Under the pieces are notes generated by a model. That model did no database searches. It had not been told where the DNA came from and worked only from the letters and a program-made list of their open reading frames with translations. A stretch of DNA of 64,000 bases from an uncultured Persicobacter sp. (GTDB taxonomy: Bacteria; Bacteroidota; Bacteroidia; Cytophagales; Cyclobacteriaceae). The stretch is taken from NCBI GenBank assembly GCA_947498325.1, contig CANMKE010000010.1, forward strand, positions 1-64,000. The letters run 5' to 3'. Position 1 is the stretch's first letter; every line of letters starts with the position of its first letter. Below, in pieces: positions 58,830 through 64,000 of the stretch. Made by a program: the position numbers and the translations under genes.

Positions 58830-59782
58830 ACCTTAAAGCCTAATTTAACTTCCTGTCTCAAGCCTTGATTGCCAAAGCTGTAAGTCACCGATCGTATAAA
58901 ATATTTCCCTTCGACCTCCTGGCGGTAATTGAAATTCTGATAGGCCACCGTTCCACCTGCCTCAGCAAAAGGAATAAAGAATAGCTGAACCGAGCCCTCA
59001 AACCCATCAAAGAAGTACCGCTTCAGTTCCTGATCCGCAATATTCTCCAGCACCTTTTTATCCGTCACATTGTAGCGGAAGAAGGTTAAGCCTGTACCGC
59101 CTTCCATGCCTTTGATAATCTTCACCTCTGTACCGTCGGCTTGCTTACCGATTACCGTAATCTGTACAGGATTCGCATCAGCATACTGGTAAGCGATATT
59201 GTTTTTGAGAATATTCCTTCCGAAGATCGCCCGAACTTGCCCTTTAGGATTCAAGCCAATGCCACCTATAAACAATTCATCTTTATCCATGCTCACCGTG
59301 AAATTGAAGGCCTCCTTTAGTTTCGCCAAAGCGCCTGCCGCATTCCCCTTGTATGTCATTTTATCGATATCCGCATTGATCAAATTGCTTGAGATTTTAA
59401 GATCTGTACCCACAATTAGCTTTTCAGCAATCGCCTTGACCGTTGTCTTTTTCTCATTCAAGATGATCGGCTTTTGCCTCAACAAATACACCGCATCCTC
59501 AAACCTGATCTTCACCTCTGTACCCGTATCAATATTGCTGATATAGCCCCGAAAGACTTCATTCATAACATGCTCACGATAGCCTGCTGATATCGTGATT
59601 TTGTCACCCACCCGAATCGTGTCATCGATCCGCATCACTTGCCCCAACAAAGTCATCCGTACAGGAAAGCGCAACTCCCCAGTACTCGATAGCGCATCCA
59701 AGTCTTTGACCACCCGAAAACCTTTGCATCCTTTGAACAAGTAGCGGTCTGCCACTTTGATATTTACTACTGGCGTCAGCAT
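58826..59782 (-). CDS. Baseplate hub protein, gpD/gp27-like
   Basis: A 318-residue protein with an N-terminal beta-barrel portion (VGDKITISAGYREHVMNEVF) and a long mixed domain with LLRQKPIILNEKKTTVKAI, typical of hub/late-control D-type proteins that sit under the tube and hold the spike. One base overlap with the upstream gene. Confidence 0.8.
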   Translation of the reverse strand: MLTPVVNIKVADRYLFKGCKGFRVVKDLDALSSTGELRFPVRMTLLGQVMRIDDTIRVGDKITISAGYREHVMNEVFRGYISNIDTGTEVKIRFEDAVYLLRQKPIILNEKKTTVKAIAEKLIVGTDLKISSNLINADIDKMTYKGNAAGALAKLKEAFNFTVSMDKDELFIGGIGLNPKGQVRAIFGRNILKNNIAYQYADANPVQITVIGKQADGTEVKIIKGMEGGTGLTFFRYNVTDKKVLENIADQELKRYFFDGFEGSVQLFFIPFAEAGGTVAYQNFNYRQEVEGKYFIRSVTYSFGNQGLRQEVKLGFKV

Positions 59783-60411
59783 TATTCACCGCTTAATAAT
59801 TCAACCTCCAAAGGCACATCACTCACCAACTCCAACTCATACTTCTGATAGCCTGTCGCCATCGACAGTTCTTTGAACTTCAACTTCTCAATGACCACAT
59901 GCTGAAAGAGCTCATCCGTGATCACACATGAAAAATCAATCGCCTCATTCTTTTTCCAGATGCCACGCAAAATACTGGCCTCCTCATGCGGATACTGCCC
60001 ACGGTCTTGGTGATTTAGCAAAACCCCAGTGATCTTGATTTTATAATCATCCACGGCTATAAACTCCTTGACCGACCCTTGATGATCGCCTCCAGGAATA
60101 TAGCTTTTGTTCATGCGCTTCTTCGCATCAATCACCATCATCGGCTGAAGGTTGATATGCCCTTGCTCACCACTACCCAAATAAATCCCATCCAACTCAA
60201 TAGGGCAGATAATTGGCTGACCGAACAAATCCCATACTTCCGCCTCACCAAACTTTACGCCTTCATTTTGATTAAATACCCCTGTCAAAATATTTTCCCG
60301 ATCCGCCAACTGCTTCTTTCTATAAGCAGGGATTTGATTTAAGGAAAGCGGAAAAGGCAAGCCCTTATAACTTGCCAGTGATTCATATATTTTCTGAATA
60401 TCAAACTCCAT
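59782..60411 (-). CDS. DUF6046-like baseplate or tail protein
   Basis: A 209-residue protein between tape measure and hub genes. Contains FQHVVIEKLKFKELSMATGY and a beta-rich core. Its position and look match a Bacteroidota tail protein family I know as DUF6046; its role is probably at the hub-tube interface. The assignment is from memory and moderate. It starts one base after the tape measure stop. Confidence 0.6.
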   Translation of the reverse strand: MEFDIQKIYESLASYKGLPFPLSLNQIPAYRKKQLADRENILTGVFNQNEGVKFGEAEVWDLFGQPIICPIELDGIYLGSGEQGHINLQPMMVIDAKKRMNKSYIPGGDHQGSVKEFIAVDDYKIKITGVLLNHQDRGQYPHEEASILRGIWKKNEAIDFSCVITDELFQHVVIEKLKFKELSMATGYQKYELELVSDVPLEVELLSGE

Positions 60412-60412
60412 A

Positions 60413-62761
60413 TTAATTGTGGGCTATTTGGTTGGCACTATTCACTACTCTTAAAAGATGCTCGGAAACATTATCCACCATCTCATCCATGCGGTCTTTG
60501 GCGTTCTCCAATTCCCCTTCAATATTAAAGTTGATCGCATCCTGAAACCGCTCAATATCAATATTGATGATCGTTTGACGAGCACCACCGCTCACTACTG
60601 CCTCCGCTGTTTTGGAGGCCGAAGGGTCAATGATAGGGTCTTTGCCTTTTTGACCAACAAGGCTTTTACCGCCTGCTACCTCTGTTTGCTTGGCAATTTG
60701 TTGCGCTCTGGCAATCTCCGACTGAATGGACTTGAGTTGGGATCTTCCAAAAGCAGCCGCTTCCTTATCAAACAACAATAACTCTTGCTTCTTTTTCCGA
60801 TAATTCGCATCTGCCGCTTGGTTGGCAAAGGCATCACCTGCCGAGCCTCCCGCTGTTACTTGTTGATTCTCCGCCCGATGTTTTAACTGTTGAACCTCTT
60901 TGGCACGTCGAGCCCTTTCGTCAACATAAGCTTCCCTTTGTGCCCTGATCTGCAACTGAAGTTTGGCTTCTTCATTTTGCAACTGAGCAATCCTTGATTT
61001 GGCATTTCTATGAATTGAAGCCTTACCTTCATCACTGATTCCTTTGTTCAGCTTATAAAGATCCAAATCATTATCCTTACCCATCATCTCCACCGAGCTA
61101 TCAATCAGCTTAGTGGCTTCCATAGTCTCATTCAATTTAGTTTGAGACTTTGAGGCCTCATCTGATTTATCCCTGAACAAGATCAGTGCGGTGGTAATAG
61201 CTGCCAAACCTGCCAACACCATTCCAAATGGGGTAACACTCATTGCCAAGCCAAAAGCCCTTGTTGCCACTGCCGCCCCACGGGTAGCAATCGTATGAGC
61301 GATGATCACCCCACGGTGGGCAATGGTCAAAGCCGTCTGCGCCTTTAATGCCAAATTATAGCCAATAGTAGCGGCCTTAATGACGAGCATGGCTTTACCC
61401 AGCAACACAATTTCCTTGCGGTGCTTCATCAAAAAGACCACACCCGTTTTCACCCCTTTGATGGTACTGCTCAGGTAACCCCCAATCTCTCTGGTGTCCA
61501 ACGACCGCACAAACAAAGTTGCCTCTTGCGTCATCAGGCGCAAAGTCGGTTGCATATGATCATATAACTGCAAGGTCACCTCTTCACTCGCTGACCGTAG
61601 CGTTACAAAATCACCTGCCAAATTATCCAACTTAACCATTGCCATCCGCAAGGCCGTACCTTCTGCGTTCTCCAACTCTTGCGTCCAATATCGGATCTGA
61701 TCAGAGCCCTGCGCCAACAGGATATTCATTTCCTGTATCGCCTCATTCCCAAACAAGGTAGAAAGTGCCGCCTGTTGTTGTTTGGTGGTCAAGCCCTGAA
61801 AGCTATGCTCCAGTTGCTCCACCATATTGGCCATGCCCACGAACTCCCCATTGGTATCATGGAAATTCAAATTCAATTGGGACATGGTTTGGTTCATCGC
61901 ACTGGTAGGCTTCGCCAGTCGAACGATCCCCGTACCCAAAGCTCTTGTAGCCAACGAACCTTTCAAACCGTTATTGGCCAACAGACCAATAATCGCATTG
62001 GATTCCGACAACTTCACATTCATCGCCGAAGCAGTCGGGCCCCAATAGTTCATCGCTTCTGCCGCTTCTTCTATGTTGGTATTGAATCGAGCCTGCGTGA
62101 AAGCCAACTGATCCACTACCGTACCCGTTTCTGAGGCCTTCATTCGGTACTGAGAAAGTACATTAGTGGCAATATCCGCAGAGCGTGCCAAACCCAAATT
62201 ACCCGCAGCTGCCAAATCCAGCGTACCCCCCAAAGCCTGCACCTGCTGTGTGGTGTCAAATCCTGCCAAAGCCAAATAGCCCATCGCATCGGCTGACTCC
62301 CGAGCAGAAAAAGCCGTGGTAGCACCTGCTTCTCTTGCCGCTGTTTTGAGCGTAACCATCTCCTCCGTAGATGCCTGCGAAAGAGCCTGCACATTGGACA
62401 TCGACTTTTCAAAGCCTGCGCCCACACCCACCACACTACCCAGTGCCGTACCTGCACCCAAGGTCAAGCCCAAGCCAACAGCCAATCCCTTCAGTTTCGA
62501 ACTAAGGGAAGTGGTGGACTTTTCAACCTTGTGAATGGACGACGCCCCACGGTTGCCAAACTTCACCAAGGAGCCTGTTGCCTGATCACTTGCCTGTTTG
62601 GTCTTAACAAAACGGCCGTTCACATTGCGTAAACGGCCGTCAGTATCTTTGGAAAATTTCGTCAGAGAACGGTCGGCCGCTTGCGCATTTCTGGTCAGCT
62701 GTGGCAATACCTGATTACCATTAGTCTGGACGTTGATGTCGTATAGCGTTTGCGAACTCAT
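60413..62761 (-). CDS. Tail tape measure protein (TP901 type)
   Basis: A 782-residue protein. The TP901 core is clear (FEKSMSNVQALSQASTEEM and TTAFSARESADAMGYLALAG), followed by hydrophobic membrane-like segments (about 455-530) and a long Lys/Glu/Gln coiled coil. Its length sets the tail length. It starts directly after the frameshifted chaperone ORF and is the largest gene in the module. Confidence 0.92.
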   Translation of the reverse strand: MSSQTLYDINVQTNGNQVLPQLTRNAQAADRSLTKFSKDTDGRLRNVNGRFVKTKQASDQATGSLVKFGNRGASSIHKVEKSTTSLSSKLKGLAVGLGLTLGAGTALGSVVGVGAGFEKSMSNVQALSQASTEEMVTLKTAAREAGATTAFSARESADAMGYLALAGFDTTQQVQALGGTLDLAAAGNLGLARSADIATNVLSQYRMKASETGTVVDQLAFTQARFNTNIEEAAEAMNYWGPTASAMNVKLSESNAIIGLLANNGLKGSLATRALGTGIVRLAKPTSAMNQTMSQLNLNFHDTNGEFVGMANMVEQLEHSFQGLTTKQQQAALSTLFGNEAIQEMNILLAQGSDQIRYWTQELENAEGTALRMAMVKLDNLAGDFVTLRSASEEVTLQLYDHMQPTLRLMTQEATLFVRSLDTREIGGYLSSTIKGVKTGVVFLMKHRKEIVLLGKAMLVIKAATIGYNLALKAQTALTIAHRGVIIAHTIATRGAAVATRAFGLAMSVTPFGMVLAGLAAITTALILFRDKSDEASKSQTKLNETMEATKLIDSSVEMMGKDNDLDLYKLNKGISDEGKASIHRNAKSRIAQLQNEEAKLQLQIRAQREAYVDERARRAKEVQQLKHRAENQQVTAGGSAGDAFANQAADANYRKKKQELLLFDKEAAAFGRSQLKSIQSEIARAQQIAKQTEVAGGKSLVGQKGKDPIIDPSASKTAEAVVSGGARQTIINIDIERFQDAINFNIEGELENAKDRMDEMVDNVSEHLLRVVNSANQIAHN

Positions 62762-62762
62762 T

Positions 62763-63271
62763 TTATCTGGTGGTTTTCTCTTCTTGTCGAATATGCTCTA
62801 AGAGCGCAATTTTCTTTGCCCACTCCCGATCCGTCAATTGATCGGGTGTAGCACATACATTATAATATTGTAGGAGGGTGTCAAAATATTCAACCGAACC
62901 TGTCTGAACGGTCTCTTTGGCATCTTCTAACAGCTCCCCCAGTTGGCGTTTTTTGCCTTCACCAGTTTATTACCGCAGAAGTCAACCAAGGCCACATACA
63001 CTTCAATGTCTGCATTGATTTGCTCAATGGTCAAGTCACCACCCAACAAACAATCCGCCATCAACTGGTCAGCCTTCTTGGTCAGATCAAAAGTACCATC
63101 CTCATTTTGTGCCAATGATTCTGCCGCACTCAATTGCTGACGGGTAGGCATTTTGAAAAACAAGGCCACTTCTTCAAAGGCGAAGAACTTGATACGGCCA
63201 TGTTTCTTTTTCCAGCCCGCTACTTCGCCCTGGAACTTTTCTGGAATCGAGAATTCTTTTTCCTCTTTCAT
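62763..63271 (-). CDS. Tail assembly chaperone, frameshifted long form (G-T type)
   Basis: The short form (62927-63271, 114 residues) stops at TAG. If ribosomes slip -1 at the A_AAA_AAC heptamer (62948-62954, codons 107-108), reading continues as RQLGELLEDAKETVQTGSVE and on for 61 codons to the TAA at 62763, giving 169 residues. The -1 frame has no stop and ends two bases before the tape measure start. This is the G/GT arrangement expected between tube and tape measure genes, where the long form binds the tape measure and the short form the tube. The extension is not seen as an independent gene because it lacks a start codon. Confidence 0.85.
62927..63271 (-). CDS. Tail assembly chaperone, short form
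   Basis: A 114-residue acidic/helical protein (FSIPEKFQGEVAGWKKKHGR, then MADCLLGGDLTIEQINADIE) between tube and tape measure genes. Produced when ribosomes do not frameshift. Starts 23 bases after the tube stop. Confidence 0.8.
   Translation of the reverse strand: MKEEKEFSIPEKFQGEVAGWKKKHGRIKFFAFEEVALFFKMPTRQQLSAAESLAQNEDGTFDLTKKADQLMADCLLGGDLTIEQINADIEVYVALVDFCGNKLVKAKNANWGSC
62948..62954 (-). other. Programmed -1 ribosomal frameshift site A_AAA_AAC
   Basis: In the zero frame the codons are GCA AAA AAC (A106-K107-N108), exactly the X_XXY_YYZ slippery arrangement. The zero frame stops six codons later. No strong downstream stem-loop was identified by eye; a G-rich TGGGGGAG lies about 12 bases beyond. 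Confidence 0.8.
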
Positions 63272-63294
63272 AATTAATGTGGGTTTGAATGAAT

Positions 63295-63741
63295 TTAAAT
63301 TTGTGGTTCTACACGGAGCGCCAAGAAGGGCAAAGCCACTTTCGTGTGCGTATCTCCCTGACTAACCTTTTTACCTGCACTGGAGAACTTGGCACCAACA
63401 ACACGATCCACCACCGTTTTCAAAGCAATCGTGGTCGCATTCTCAGACTTAGGGATATGAGATAACAACATATCCACTTCCATCCCTTGAATACCTCGAA
63501 GTCCTCGCTTCTTCGCCTCCTCAACCAATGCTTCATAGTCAGACTGCAAGACCTCAATACTACCCGTAACTGTCTCATTGCCTTCACCGATATACTGTGC
63601 GGTGTTTCCTGCTCCGAAAATCGCCTCCAGTCCCAACTCCGTATTGTACTCCACATCCGTAATGGCAAACATCGGACGGCCATCAATCACCACATTAAAG
63701 TCCTTCCAAGAGAACTGCGCCTTTTTTGAATTAAATGACAT
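63295..63741 (-). CDS. Phage tail tube protein
   Basis: A 148-residue protein with the tube fold pattern: short N-terminal strand, then FNVVIDGRPMFAITDVEYNT, the glycine-rich TAQYIGEGNETVTGSIEV and the C-terminal VALPFLALRV strand. It stacks as hexamers to form the inner tube. Sits two bases after the sheath gene. Confidence 0.82.
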   Translation of the reverse strand: MSFNSKKAQFSWKDFNVVIDGRPMFAITDVEYNTELGLEAIFGAGNTAQYIGEGNETVTGSIEVLQSDYEALVEEAKKRGLRGIQGMEVDMLLSHIPKSENATTIALKTVVDRVVGAKFSSAGKKVSQGDTHTKVALPFLALRVEPQI

Positions 63742-63743
63742 GA

Positions 63744-64000
63744 TTAAAGCGTTTGACTAAAGCCCAACTCAATCACAATTTCCTTGTGGTAGGCTCGTGG
63801 TTGTACCATCAATTTTACTTTGGTTTGCCCAGTGCTCAGGGTGTCCTGAATCGGATCGACAAAAGAGGCAAAGCCCGAGATTTCTCCCGCTGCCGTCATT
63901 TGCTGATTCACCGCATCATCAATACCACCTTGCAGGCGCTTGAGTTCCGTAATCGAAATCTGACCATCAGCATCCACCGCATAATCGTCATTCACAAAAT
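63744..64000 (-). CDS. Contractile tail sheath protein (C-terminal part, 5' end outside window)
   Basis: The C-terminal 85 residues of a sheath protein (frame open to the window edge). Features such as DGQISITELKRLQGGIDDAV, SGFASFVDP and the terminal HKEIVIELGFS strand match the conserved C-terminal domain of contractile sheaths, perhaps the DUF2586 type. Establishes a contractile rather than siphovirus-type tail. Confidence 0.8.
   Translation of the reverse strand, partial: FVNDDYAVDADGQISITELKRLQGGIDDAVNQQMTAAGEISGFASFVDPIQDTLSTGQTKVKLMVQPRAYHKEIVIELGFSQTL

Larger units (their letters stand above)
51342..64000 (-). mobile_element. Contractile-tailed prophage or phage-like element (tail module, continues past the window)
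   Basis: At least 17 genes on the minus strand, nearly all overlapping or separated by a few bases, encode a contractile tail in canonical order: sheath, tube, chaperone with frameshift, tape measure, hub, spike, wedge and fibre proteins. The gene set is like Mu/P2-type baseplates. Head, integration and lysis genes would lie to the right, so an intact prophage cannot be told from a tailocin or satellite here. The 178 bases at 51342-51519 are noncoding and contain repeats of CGAAATG at 51364 and 51387 plus an inverted CTCATTT/AAATGAG pair. Confidence 0.9.

Noticed and set aside
51520-64000. Type VI secretion or extracellular contractile injection system
   Set aside because: Presence of a TP901 tape measure, a G/GT-type chaperone and a collar-domain fibre, and no AAA+ ClpV or eCIS ATPase gene in view, favour a phage tail. 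The tailocin alternative remains open because the rest is outside the window.

Overview
The window looks like chromosomal DNA of a marine, polysaccharide-degrading member of the Bacteroidota, probably of the Cytophagales type. The reasons are a SusC/SusD pair, a giant hybrid two-component regulator with a periplasmic propeller, several sulfatases and glycoside hydrolases with signal peptides, a MoxR/Bat operon, and a low-to-mid GC content. No rRNA, tRNA or CRISPR array was seen, and the species cannot be named from this stretch.

Layout. 0-3 kb: the end of a ribokinase-like gene, deoC, and an exported sulfatase with HEAT-like repeats. 3-15 kb: a hybrid two-component regulator (HTCS), then GH20 and GH2 glycosidases on the opposite strand, each closed by its own terminator. 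15-25 kb: a metabolic locus built around a glycyl radical enzyme, its radical-SAM activase and a phytanoyl-CoA-dioxygenase-like oxygenase. An AraC regulator is divergent to them, and beyond it run an SDR oxidoreductase, a propeller protein, a CBM-like lipoprotein, a DUF4380-like protein and an esterase. 25-30 kb: an Omp85-like barrel, a second sulfatase and another AraC regulator. 30-36 kb: a compact MoxR-DUF58-DUF4381-VWA-VWA/TPR-BatD operon. 36-51 kb: a SusC/SusD locus with an unusual membrane-anchored regulator carrying a SARP-type winged helix, a membrane histidine kinase, a PAS-HisKA protein without an ATPase domain, a GH97 glucosidase, and a GH3 beta-glucosidase missing its N-terminal part.

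51.3-64 kb: the structural tail module of a contractile-tailed prophage or phage-like element, all on the minus strand and tightly overlapped: sheath (partial), tube, tail-assembly chaperone with a programmed -1 frameshift, tape measure, hub, spike, gp25-like wedge, gpX-like and gpJ-like proteins, collar fibre and fibre genes. Its left end lies inside the GH3 gene. This explains why that gene is broken, and suggests insertion into a coding sequence, possibly by transposition, rather than into a tRNA gene.

How it works together. The SusCD, sulfatase, GH2, GH20, GH97 and GH3 genes form a glycan uptake and degradation neighbourhood with several kinds of sensor. The glycyl radical locus probably handles a downstream sugar or polyol, but its substrate is unknown. 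The points most worth a second look are the glycyl-radical plus oxygenase locus, the membrane-spanning SARP-like regulator, the A_AAA_AAC frameshift site, the phage/GH3 junction, and a nested inverted-repeat element near 20 kb.
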